From: a virus
Length of the DNA stretch: 24,428 nucleotides
Reading direction: 5' to 3' (one strand)
Virus record (IMG/VR): IMGVR_UViG_3300036853_000276
Location: 1-24,428 of that record
Every line of letters begins with the position of its first letter. Position 1 is the first letter of the stretch. This document shows positions 1-7,204 of the stretch, one piece after another. The notes under the pieces are model-generated. The model had not been told where the DNA came from, did not search any database, and was given only the letters and a program-made list of their open reading frames with translations. The position numbers and the translations under genes were made by a program.

Positions 1-20
1 AAGGGCCTTCCTGGCCCCTT
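1..20. repeat. Imperfect inverted repeat at window edge
   Basis: AAGGGCC is followed five bases later by GGCCCCTT, forming a stem with one bulged C. No T-tract follows on the plus strand. The minus-strand downstream side lies outside the window, so a leftward terminator can be neither shown nor excluded. Confidence 0.3.
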
Positions 21-26
21 CGCCCA

Positions 27-46
27 CCTCTCTATATAGAGGCGCC
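27..46. repeat. Small hairpin and palindrome
   Basis: CCTCT at 27-31 pairs with AGAGG at 38-42 around CTATAT. The core CTCTATATAGAG (30-41) is a perfect palindrome and GGCGCC follows at once. Function unknown; it may be a protein-binding site. Confidence 0.4.
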
Positions 47-72
47 TGGGCAGCACTCCAAGCCCCTACCCG

Positions 73-129
73 TTCCCCCATCTCCCCGGTTTCCCCTCAA
101 GGTTTCCCCATCGTTTCCCCGACTTCCCC
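73..129 (+). repeat. Cluster of five TTCCCC motifs
   Basis: TTCCCC starts at 73, 91, 104, 115 and 124, with a related CTCCCC at 82. The spacings of about 9-13 bases are close to one helical turn. Six more plus-strand copies lie at 350, 413, 462, 508, 586 and 684, and one inverted copy (GGGGAA) at 272. The spacing resembles iteron-like binding sites. The region is C-rich overall and TTCCCC also occurs in coding sequence, so part of the enrichment is compositional. Confidence 0.5.
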
Positions 130-179
130 ACAACGGCACACCCCACCGGGATGGATGGCTAGGGGGTTAGGTGTCTCTT

Positions 180-192
180 AAAAAAAAAATTT
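180..192 (+). other. A10T3 tract
   Basis: Ten consecutive A residues followed by TTT stand alone in otherwise GC-rich DNA. Such A-tracts bend DNA and are often found at origins and promoters. I found no stem next to it that would make it a terminator in either direction. Confidence 0.5.
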
Positions 193-410
193 GTAACAAC
201 CCTACTAATCACTCAACTACTCACCCCCTAAAGAGCCATCTACCTGCCACCCCTGCCCGGGTGAGGAAACCGGGGAAATCATGGGGCAACCTTGACGGGA
301 AACCTATTCATCGAGGGAATCCCGGGATAACTGTGCGGGAAGCACACCATTCCCCTCTTATCCGGTCAACTACTCGTCCCTATTCACGCAAGCCCCCTGA
401 TTTGACAAGG

Positions 411-540
411 CTTTCCCCTTCTGCTAGCCCTTCCCTCTCCAAGCCCCGTTTGATAACCCAATTCCCCACTTTCCCTGTATATCTCTCCTCTCCCTCTCCT
501 AATACTCTTCCCCTCCTCCTCCTTAGATATTCCCTCCCTC
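411..540 (+). other. Long polypyrimidine tract
   Basis: By hand count about 106 of these 130 bases are C or T (about 82%), with runs of C/T broken only by short purine steps. It falls between the TTCCCC cluster and the nested dyad. It could be an unwinding or protein-loading element, or simply part of the C-rich packaging region. Confidence 0.55.
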
Positions 541-544
541 CCCA

Positions 545-588
545 GAACCCGAGAGAAGTGAGTACTCACTTCGGGATTATACGGGTTC
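545..588. repeat. Nested inverted repeat (dyad)
   Basis: An 18-base perfect palindrome, GAAGTGAGTACTCACTTC, occupies 555-572. It is enclosed by a second inverted repeat, GAACCCG (545-551) and CGGGTTC (582-588). The symmetrical arrangement suggests a dimeric protein-binding site or cruciform. No T-tract follows, so it is not a typical terminator. Confidence 0.7.
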
Positions 589-610
589 CCCCTCATATCG
601 CTTTCCCTAA

Positions 611-788
611 CCCCCCGGGGTATCTCCCGACAGCGGGGGGCGGCTTGACGGGGGTTTAGTGCTGGGCTCCATCCACGTGGAATTTCCCCTTCCCAACGAA
701 TTCTTATTCAACTGATCCAAAGCCCCTTGACACCCTGGCCCCCCGGGGGTATCCTTGGGAAATTTGGGTCCTCCGGGACGGGGGTTTA
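611..788 (+). repeat. Two-part direct repeat before terS
   Basis: Two copies of a composite unit are present. Each has CCCCCC followed by four or five G and TATC, and, 36-38 bases after the start of that block, GACGGGGGTTTA. Copy 1 is 611-624 plus 647-658; copy 2 is 739-753 plus 777-788. Copy 2 overlaps the likely terS promoter -10 element and ribosome-binding site, so a protein binding here could control late transcription or mark the packaging site. Confidence 0.6.
727..755 (+). promoter_or_regulatory. Sigma70-like promoter for the late/packaging operon
   Basis: A consensus -35 (TTGACA, 727-732) is separated by exactly 17 bases from TATCCT (750-755), which matches four of six -10 positions. 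The spacer is very GC-rich (CCCCCGGGGG). Transcription would begin near 762, just before the terS ATG at 794. This also argues against the alternative TTG start at 755. No other promoter of similar quality was noticed in the intergenic region, although further TTGAC(A/G) hexamers occur at 292, 402 and 645. Confidence 0.55.
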
Positions 789-793
789 CCGCT

Positions 794-1294
794 ATGTCTG
801 AGATTAAAAAAGTTCGATATACCCATGATGCGATAATTGACGCGATTATTGCAACGCCTGCAATTAGTCAAAGGGACCTTGCGCGGGAGTTCGGGTTTAC
901 TGAGGCGTGGATGAGTATTATTATCAATTCAGACGCGTTTCAGGAAAGATTGGCTGAGAGAAAAGGGGTACTAGTAGACCCAAAAATCACTGCGTCGATT
1001 GAGGCCCGTGTTGACGCGTTAGCAAAGCGGGCTTTGGATCGGTTGATGGATCGGGTTGAGGCGAAGAACGGGATTGGCATGCGTGATGCCGACTTAATCG
1101 CTGCGGCCAAGCTCGGAGTCGGGAATCGTAACATCGCACCACCCCCTCCGCCGCCACAGCATAATCTCTACGTCGTCCAAATCCCTATGCCGGCAACTTC
1201 TGCCCAAGAATGGATGGCTACTCGATCTAAAATCTCCACTTCCCAAGAAGTCTCTCCGAACGCTGACGGAGTTTATTCCGTCGGGGGACAATAA
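794..1294 (+). CDS. terS: Terminase small subunit
   Basis: This 166-aa protein is the likely DNA-recognition subunit of the packaging motor; it would bind the packaging site and pass DNA to the large subunit. The N-terminal part (about residues 10-50) reads as a helix-turn-helix: a helix around DAIIDAII, then SQRDLAREFGFTEAWMS. A charged helical middle follows, then a Pro-rich stretch (six consecutive Pro near residue 117) and a Gly/Ser-rich tail. The ATG at 794 is preceded by a G-rich Shine-Dalgarno (780-784). An upstream in-frame TTG at 755 would lie in the promoter and is rejected. The large terminase follows two bases after the stop. The call rests mainly on position, size and the HTH, since small terminases are poorly conserved. 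Confidence 0.8.
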   Translation: MSEIKKVRYTHDAIIDAIIATPAISQRDLAREFGFTEAWMSIIINSDAFQERLAERKGVLVDPKITASIEARVDALAKRALDRLMDRVEAKNGIGMRDADLIAAAKLGVGNRNIAPPPPPPQHNLYVVQIPMPATSAQEWMATRSKISTSQEVSPNADGVYSVGGQ

Positions 1295-1296
1295 GC

Positions 1297-2784
1297 TTGA
1301 TCCTAAACCCCAGCTCCCATGACTTCACACGGAAAACTCCGTATGAGGTAATCTGGACTCCTCAAGAAGGGCCACAGACGGATCTTGTTCGCTGCCCCGT
1401 CTTTGAAGTTTTCTACGGCGGTGCTCGGGGTGGGGGAAAAACTGACGGTTCCATTGGTGACTGGCTAATCCACTCTTCCCAATACGGCGAGAATGCGATC
1501 GGCCTCTTCGTCCGCCGTAAACTTGTTGCCCTTTCCGAAGTTATTGCCAGAACCAAGCAACTCTTCTACAAACTCGGGGCTAAATACAACGAGCAGAAAA
1601 AAGAATGGTTAATGCCCAACGGGGCTCGGCTTAAGTTTGCCTACCTCGATCGGGATTCTGACGCGGAAGAGTATCAGGGCCACAGCTACACCCGTCTTTA
1701 CGTCGAAGAAGCCACTAACTTTCCCTTCCCTGAGCCAATTATGAAGCTTAAGGGAACTCTCCGCTCCGCCGCTGGTGTTCCTTGTGGAATGCGCCTCACT
1801 GGTAATCCCGGCGGCCCTGGTCATCTCTGGGTTAAATCCCGTTACATCGATCCGAATCCCCTCGGCTACGAAATCATCACTGAAGAGGAAGAGGTTGAAA
1901 TCGAACCTGGTGTTCTTATCAAAGCTAGCATCGATCGAGTTTTCATTCCAGCAAAGCTTAAAGATAACAAGAAACTTCTCCAATCCGATCCCAGTTATGT
2001 CCTTCGGCTTCGCCAAACAGGCTCGGAATCCCTCGTCAACGCGTGGCTTAATGGCGACTGGTCTGGTATCGATGGGCGTTATTTCGATGAATTTGACCTG
2101 GACAAACACGTAATCACTGGTCGCTTTGTCATCCCCCAACACTGGAATCGTTTCCGTGCAATGGATTGGGGTTCAGCCTCTCCCTTCTCAGTCGGGTGGT
2201 ATGCAGTTTCATCGGGCGAACTTGATATTCCTCGTGGAGCCCTTGTTAAATACCAAGAGTGGTATGGCTGGAACGGGAAGCGGAATCATGGGCTGAAAAT
2301 GTCTGCCAATCTTGTCGCCCGCGGCATCCTTTCCCGCGAAGTCGACCAAAATATTCGCTACGGCGTCGCTGACCCCTCCATCTTTATCCAAAACGGTGGC
2401 CCCTCCATCGCAGAAATGATGATTTCCGAGGGTTGTAATTGGATTCGTGGCGATAACGCTCGCCAACCCGGCTGGGAACAGATGCGCCGTCGCTTTTCCC
2501 AAGAACCCCAACCTCTTCTCTATTTCCACGAATCCTGCGAGCAAACAATCCTCACTCTTCCAACCCTCCAACACGACGAAAAGGACATGGAAGACCTTGA
2601 CACCGATTCCGAAGACCATGCCGCGGATGAAACTCGCTATGCATGTATGTCCCGTCCCCTAACCAAAGACCCAAAACGCCCGCATAACCCAGTAGATTTC
2701 TCCTCTGCCCGTGCCGCTCCCACCATCAACGAAATCATCGCCAACCAACGTAAGCGGGAAGCCGCGCGTCAAACGAGGTATTAA
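1297..2784 (+). CDS. terL: Terminase large subunit (packaging ATPase and nuclease)
   Basis: This 495-aa motor protein drives DNA into the prohead and cuts the concatemer. The N-terminal ATPase domain has a Walker A, GGARGGGKT (residues 41-49), a Walker B with catalytic glutamates in RLYVEEAT (133-140), and a coupling motif around GNPGG (169-173). The C-terminal RNase H-like nuclease shows acidic residues in RAMDWGS (D290), YGVADPS (D359) and the SEDHAADETRYA stretch near 438-449. The start is a TTG at 1297 with GGGGGA about nine bases upstream; no in-frame ATG lies near, and the coding sequence aligns with the family only from here. Full length for the family. It follows terS by two bases, so translation is probably coupled. 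Confidence 0.95.
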   Translation: MILNPSSHDFTRKTPYEVIWTPQEGPQTDLVRCPVFEVFYGGARGGGKTDGSIGDWLIHSSQYGENAIGLFVRRKLVALSEVIARTKQLFYKLGAKYNEQKKEWLMPNGARLKFAYLDRDSDAEEYQGHSYTRLYVEEATNFPFPEPIMKLKGTLRSAAGVPCGMRLTGNPGGPGHLWVKSRYIDPNPLGYEIITEEEEVEIEPGVLIKASIDRVFIPAKLKDNKKLLQSDPSYVLRLRQTGSESLVNAWLNGDWSGIDGRYFDEFDLDKHVITGRFVIPQHWNRFRAMDWGSASPFSVGWYAVSSGELDIPRGALVKYQEWYGWNGKRNHGLKMSANLVARGILSREVDQNIRYGVADPSIFIQNGGPSIAEMMISEGCNWIRGDNARQPGWEQMRRRFSQEPQPLLYFHESCEQTILTLPTLQHDEKDMEDLDTDSEDHAADETRYACMSRPLTKDPKRPHNPVDFSSARAAPTINEIIANQRKREAARQTRY

Positions 2785-2786
2785 AA

Positions 2787-4847
2787 ATGCTCCCCTCCCC
2801 CGACAAAACTTCTTCTCCCAACCAATACTTTTCAACCTTCTTGGACAAGATCCAAGAAAGAGAAAAGCAGTTCAAAACAGGTTGGTGGAAAACTGCGGAA
2901 TCCGCCGTCCGTATGTACGATGCAGAAAGCGGGGAGCAGAATGGCTCGGATAACCCATACAACATCCTCTATTCCAACACGGAAGTTCTCCTTCCTAGCC
3001 TTTACTCCAACACCCCCAAACCCGATGTTCGCGCTCGTTTTAGCAAGGAGAATCTCAAGCCCATTCCCGAAGTAATCGAGCGCTACCTAACCATCCTCTC
3101 AGACCCCGCCGACCCTGGAGTTGAATCCCTCGACCAAGCTATGTCGGAGAATACCCTTTCTTCCCTCACTGCCGGGATGGGCTTTATTCGCCTTCGTTAT
3201 TACTCTGATCGTGCTGTCCCTCTGGTCTTCGACGCGGGGCATTACAAGGGTATCATCTGGCCCAAGACTCGAAAGTGGTCTAAACTCCCCTGGATCGCTT
3301 TCCGGCACGAACTAACCAAGGAAGAACTCTTCGCCCAATTCAAAATCAAGAGCGAGGATGAAGTTAATTTCTCCCTCTCCGATGAAGTTGAGGATGAAGA
3401 GGACAAAACCAAACCCCTTGGTACAGTTGTTTATGAGCTTTGGGTGAAAGAGCGAAAGAAAGTCTACTACCTTTGCCCCGACTGGCAGGATATTCTCCTC
3501 TCCGAAGAAGACGATCCCCTAAAACTCTCCGGCTTTTTCCCCACTCCCGGCCTTATGCTAATGACAGCGAAGCCGGGAAAAATTAGTCCCATTCCCCTTT
3601 ACCAATACTACCGAAACCAGGCCGAGGAACTTAACCGCGTAACAGTTCGCCTGAACAAAATCCTCTCCGCTATCCGTGTCCGTGGTGCATATAACTCTCT
3701 TCTCGGGGAAGACCTGCAAAAGATTCTCTCCGATAACGAGCTTGAAAACGCTCTTGTCCCCGCTTCTGAATCTGGCGCCCTTCTTTCTCAGTCAGGTGGT
3801 TTCGATCGGCATATCTGGATGCTCCCTCTGGATAAGCTAATCACCGTCGCTGTCCAGCTTTACCAAGCCCGCCAACAGATTAAGCAGGTCATCTACGAAC
3901 TCACTGGGATTTCCGACATCATCCGGGGTTCCTCTGTCGCGTCAGAAACGGCCACCGCCCAAGACCTAAAAAACAAGTGGGGGACTATCCGCCTACGCAA
4001 AATGCAAACCATCGTGGCCGATTACGTCCGCGACCTCTACCGCATGGCTGTTGATTGCTCCTCCAAAGTCCTTCCCCCGGAAAAGTGGAAGGAAATGACC
4101 CAGATGGATATTCCTCTTGCAGCGGAGAAGCAAGTCGCACAGCAACAGTTACAATTCCTTGCCCAGCAGCAAATGCAAGCTGCGCAAATGGCTCAAATGC
4201 AAGGCCAGCCCCCTTCTCCTCCAAAACCACCCGATCCCCAACTAATTAAGACCCTTCAATCCCCAACAATGGAAGAGGTTCTGGAGAAAATCTCCAGCGA
4301 TGCAAATCGCACCTATACCATCAACGTCCAAACCTCTTCCACCGTGGATATGGATACTGGGACGGATAAGCAGGAGGTGCAGGAGTTCATGAACGCGATG
4401 GGGCAGCTTATGTCTGGACTTGCCCCCCTTACCCAACTTGGCCCAACCGGATTAGAAGCCTCCAAAGCCATTCTCATCGCTGTCTGCCAGCGGTTTAAGT
4501 TTGGTCTTCAAATCGTGGATTCCATCGAGGCTATCCAAGCCCCACCCCCACAGGACGAAAGCGCCTCTGAAAAGGCTAAATCCGACGCCGAACTCCAAAT
4601 TATCCAAGCCGAAACCCAAGCCAAGCTATCCGAAATCGAGGCCAACAAATCCCTCCTCGCGGCTAAAATTCAATTCGAACAACAAAAGCTACAAATCGAA
4701 CACGAAAAACTCCAGATCGAGAAGGAGAAAATGCAGATCGAACTTACCAAAGCCCGTTTGGGGATGCAGCAAACAGCCCTTAAAATGCAGCAACAATCCC
4801 AACCTAAACCCCAGGAAAGGTCCGGAAATGCCCCTGTATCGTCTTAA
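2787..4847 (+). CDS. Portal protein
   Basis: This 686-aa protein probably forms the dodecameric portal ring at the capsid vertex through which DNA enters and leaves. Portal-like sequence occurs in the middle: an Asn/Arg-rich helix with RNQAEELNRVTVRLNKI, then ELTGISDIIRGSS followed by ETATAQDLKNKW. The last 90 or so residues (about 592-670) are an extended coiled coil with repeated KLQIE-type heptads and a Gln-rich end. This resembles the long helical barrel that some podovirus portals project into the capsid. GAGG lies just upstream of the ATG at 2787. The order terS-terL-portal supports the call. The next gene overlaps its 3' end by 20 bases. Confidence 0.92.
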   Translation: MLPSPDKTSSPNQYFSTFLDKIQEREKQFKTGWWKTAESAVRMYDAESGEQNGSDNPYNILYSNTEVLLPSLYSNTPKPDVRARFSKENLKPIPEVIERYLTILSDPADPGVESLDQAMSENTLSSLTAGMGFIRLRYYSDRAVPLVFDAGHYKGIIWPKTRKWSKLPWIAFRHELTKEELFAQFKIKSEDEVNFSLSDEVEDEEDKTKPLGTVVYELWVKERKKVYYLCPDWQDILLSEEDDPLKLSGFFPTPGLMLMTAKPGKISPIPLYQYYRNQAEELNRVTVRLNKILSAIRVRGAYNSLLGEDLQKILSDNELENALVPASESGALLSQSGGFDRHIWMLPLDKLITVAVQLYQARQQIKQVIYELTGISDIIRGSSVASETATAQDLKNKWGTIRLRKMQTIVADYVRDLYRMAVDCSSKVLPPEKWKEMTQMDIPLAAEKQVAQQQLQFLAQQQMQAAQMAQMQGQPPSPPKPPDPQLIKTLQSPTMEEVLEKISSDANRTYTINVQTSSTVDMDTGTDKQEVQEFMNAMGQLMSGLAPLTQLGPTGLEASKAILIAVCQRFKFGLQIVDSIEAIQAPPPQDESASEKAKSDAELQIIQAETQAKLSEIEANKSLLAAKIQFEQQKLQIEHEKLQIEKEKMQIELTKARLGMQQTALKMQQQSQPKPQERSGNAPVSS

Positions 4848-5193
4848 GTGTGAAATCTGCCAGGAGGAATCCGAGATTTTCCGCACTATTGCGACTCGGG
4901 ATGAGATTCCTGCTTGCTCCTGCTCCGGGGAAAGGAAACGGATCCTTTCCCCCCCTATGATTCAAGCGGCGTTTCAGGAATATGTTTCCCCTGCTACGGG
5001 GAAATTGATTTCCTCTCGCGATCAGCATAAAGAGGATCTAAAAGTCTCCGGCTGCTTCATCCAAGAAGCCGGGGTTAAGGAAACCATCGCACGAAATAGG
5101 CAAGATCGGCTAGAAGCGGGTTTTGCTCCCATTGATAAAACAATTGACGAGGCCGTCTGTGCTCTCGTCTCACAAGGAAAGCTGGAAAGCTAA
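4828..5193 (+). CDS. FmdB-like zinc-ribbon protein
   Basis: A 121-aa protein starting MPLYRLKCEICQEESE, a beginning typical of the FmdB zinc-ribbon family. Metal ligands would be C8, C11, C30 and C32; the second knuckle is C-x-C instead of the usual C-x-x-C. The remainder is helical and charged with no recognised domain. The start at 4828 is chosen because AGGAAAGG lies seven bases upstream and the family N-terminus begins exactly here; the frame is open much further upstream but that part is a shadow of the portal gene. Such small zinc-ribbon genes recur between portal and scaffold genes in related phages; their role is unknown. It abuts the scaffold start. Confidence 0.75.
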   Translation: MPLYRLKCEICQEESEIFRTIATRDEIPACSCSGERKRILSPPMIQAAFQEYVSPATGKLISSRDQHKEDLKVSGCFIQEAGVKETIARNRQDRLEAGFAPIDKTIDEAVCALVSQGKLES

Positions 5194-6198
5194 ATGGACG
5201 AAATCACTGAAACCTCTACCCCAGGAGAACTGGCGCTTATTGTCGGGAATGATCTTTTTGGGGAAGACTCCGATCTTGTTGTTCAAGACAGGTCCCCGGT
5301 CACTACAATCGACAACGACTCTGGGAAAATTGTCCAAGGGAAGGAAGATACTTCTCTTCAAACCCAGCAAAACAAACCTAGCCAGAATACCGCTTCCCAA
5401 TCCCAACCACAGCTAAAAGCCCTTCCCAAGTCTTGGAAAAAGGACATGGAGCCCCACTGGGCTAAGCTCGATCCCGCCGTTCATGATTACGTCTACAACC
5501 GTGAAGCCGATGTAATGCGCGGCTTGCAGATGTACCAAGAAGGGCACAATCTCTGGACTGAGACGGTAAAACCCTTCTCCGAGGTGCTTAAACAACACCC
5601 TTCTGTCAATCCCGTCTCCCTCATCCAACAACTTCTCCATAATCACCTCTCCATCACCTTTGGAACACCCGAGCAAAAGAAAACCCTCGCTCAAAACCTC
5701 CTCAAGGCCTACGGAATCGACCTTTCCGGGACAGAAACTTCCCAAACCGAAGTCACCCCAGAAATTCGTGCTATCCAAACCGAAATCCAGGCCCTGCGTC
5801 GAGAAAACCAAACCCTCCGCAACGGCTTTCAAACCTTCCAAGCCTCTCAACAAGAAATCAGCCTCGCTTCCCAAACCAAGCTTGTCGCCGATTTCTTCTC
5901 CGACCCCAAAAACGAATTTGCTGAAGAGTTGGGGGATAACATTCTCCACCTCATCAAAACTGGCGCCGCGGCTGATCTCCAAAGCGCCTATGACCTTGCG
6001 TGTATGATGAATCCGGCGGTTCGGGCTAAAGTTCTTGCCAAACAGCAAGCTACTTCCACCCCCGGAACACAAAATCCCGCAAAATCCGATCCCAAGAACA
6101 TCAGCGACTCCGGTGATGGAAATCTGCGCACCCGTAGAAAGACCTCCTGGGAAGACGACGTTGATGATATCGTCAAATCTCACTACTCCAAACACTAG
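5194..6198 (+). CDS. Head scaffolding protein
   Basis: A 334-aa hydrophilic protein directly before the major capsid gene, the usual place for the internal scaffold that templates prohead assembly and is then removed. The acidic, low-complexity N-terminus (residues 1-70) is followed by a short conserved-looking block, LPKSWKKDMEPHWAKLDP (about 77-94). Helices come next, with a coiled coil around 190-222, and then a basic segment RTRRK near residue 312 that could contact capsid protein. The ATG begins immediately after the preceding stop codon. The sequence has no enzyme motif and no visible protease. Assignment rests on position, composition and this pattern. Confidence 0.82.
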   Translation: MDEITETSTPGELALIVGNDLFGEDSDLVVQDRSPVTTIDNDSGKIVQGKEDTSLQTQQNKPSQNTASQSQPQLKALPKSWKKDMEPHWAKLDPAVHDYVYNREADVMRGLQMYQEGHNLWTETVKPFSEVLKQHPSVNPVSLIQQLLHNHLSITFGTPEQKKTLAQNLLKAYGIDLSGTETSQTEVTPEIRAIQTEIQALRRENQTLRNGFQTFQASQQEISLASQTKLVADFFSDPKNEFAEELGDNILHLIKTGAAADLQSAYDLACMMNPAVRAKVLAKQQATSTPGTQNPAKSDPKNISDSGDGNLRTRRKTSWEDDVDDIVKSHYSKH

Positions 6199-6210
6199 GA
6201 GAAAATGTAA

Positions 6211-7188
6211 ATGGTTTCCCCAAATGCAGTTTTCACCGAGATTGTTACCACGACCTTCCGGAATCACAGGAAGACGATCGCGGATAACTTCTCGAAGCAC
6301 AATGCCCTCTATCGCTGGATGATGAAAGGCGGCCGGACTCGGAAGGAAGATGGTGGTTACTCCATCGTTACCCCTCTTGAATACGCGGCGAATGGAACTT
6401 ACCAGCGTTATTCTGGCTTTGATGTTCTCAACATCGCCCAAAGTGACGTGTTCACTGCGGCGGAATACAACTGGCGGCAAATCGCGATCAACGTGGTTTC
6501 GTCGGGTGTTGAACTCCGGATGAACTCTGGTCCCCAGCGGATTGCAAACCTAGCCAAGTCTCGCATCCGCAACGCGATTCACACTTTCGCAAATAACTTC
6601 TCGTCCGACATGTACGCCGATGGAACCCTCCCGAATCAAATCGACGGGTTGCAAAAGCTTGTTTCAGACGCGGGAACGGGCACGGTTGGTGGGATTAACT
6701 CCAGCACGAATCCGTTCTGGGCTTCGATTGTTCAATCCGCCGCGGCCCCGTTGCAAGGTGGTGGCGCCATCACCCCCTCGGGCCTTCAGGGAGTCATGGA
6801 ATCTCTCATGCTCCCTCTCTTCATGCAGCTTACCCGGAACAATGACAAGCCTGACATCATTGTTTCCTCGAATGACTATTACCAGTTCTTCGAGGCCGGG
6901 CAGGTTACTATCAAGCGCTACACCAAAGGAGAGGAAGCCGACGCCGGGTTCCAAAACCTGCTCTTCCACGGTGTCCCGGTCTTCTTCGACGGGGTTTCCG
7001 GCATGCCCGCCGCGCACATGTATATGCTGAACACGAACTACCTCGAAATGGTGGTTCACAGCGATGCCAACATGACTATCATGGATGAAACCAAGCCCTA
7101 CAACCAGGACGCGGTGGTTATCCCGATTCTTTGGATGGGGAACTTCGTTTGCTCGAACCGTTCCCTCCAGGGTTTGGTCAAGGCCTAA
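6211..7188 (+). CDS. Major capsid protein
   Basis: A 325-aa protein likely to adopt the HK97 fold and form the icosahedral shell. Characteristic stretches include YRWMMKGGRTRKEDGGYSI near the N-terminus, then the QIDGLQKLVSDAGTGTVGGI block followed by an aromatic-rich segment (PFWAS), and the late DIIVSSNDYYQFFE motif. These are typical of a widespread podovirus capsid family. The gene has a strong AGGAGA ribosome-binding site; an upstream ATG at 6205 is followed directly by a stop and is discarded. The protein starts without a long pro-region, consistent with a separate scaffold. Its codons are richer in preferred C/G-ending forms than neighbouring genes, as expected for an abundant product. 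Confidence 0.93.
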   Translation: MVSPNAVFTEIVTTTFRNHRKTIADNFSKHNALYRWMMKGGRTRKEDGGYSIVTPLEYAANGTYQRYSGFDVLNIAQSDVFTAAEYNWRQIAINVVSSGVELRMNSGPQRIANLAKSRIRNAIHTFANNFSSDMYADGTLPNQIDGLQKLVSDAGTGTVGGINSSTNPFWASIVQSAAAPLQGGGAITPSGLQGVMESLMLPLFMQLTRNNDKPDIIVSSNDYYQFFEAGQVTIKRYTKGEEADAGFQNLLFHGVPVFFDGVSGMPAAHMYMLNTNYLEMVVHSDANMTIMDETKPYNQDAVVIPILWMGNFVCSNRSLQGLVKA

Positions 7189-7204
7189 GGAAAGGAGAAA
7201 CAAA

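Larger units (their letters stand above)
1..793. other. C-rich non-coding control region upstream of the terminase genes
   Basis: I see no convincing gene in these 793 bases. The longest reading frame (171-659) translates to a low-complexity Pro/Ser/Leu-rich product typical of C-rich non-coding DNA. The region instead holds short palindromes (30-41, 672-681), small hairpins (248-252 pairing with 259-263; 332-336 pairing with 342-346), TTCCCC clusters, an A10T3 tract, a pyrimidine tract, a nested dyad, a two-part direct repeat and a promoter. Its place directly before the small terminase gene fits a packaging (pac/cos) site, replication origin or late-gene control region in tailed phages. Which of these it is cannot be decided from sequence alone. 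Confidence 0.75.

Noticed and set aside
180-192. A10T3 as a minus-strand terminator
   Set aside because: The T-run on the minus strand has no stem before it.
171-659. 162-aa open frame in the left control region
   Set aside because: The product is low-complexity and Pro/Ser-rich, follows no good ribosome-binding site, and lies across palindromes and pyrimidine tracts; it looks like the by-product of C-rich DNA with few stop codons.
755-793. Upstream TTG start for the small terminase
   Set aside because: It lies in the likely promoter -10 element, upstream of the predicted transcript start; ATG 794 with a G-rich ribosome site fits better.
5413-6480. 355-aa antisense frame across scaffold and capsid genes
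   Set aside because: It is antisense to two well-supported genes and shows no motif; it follows from the codon use of the plus strand.
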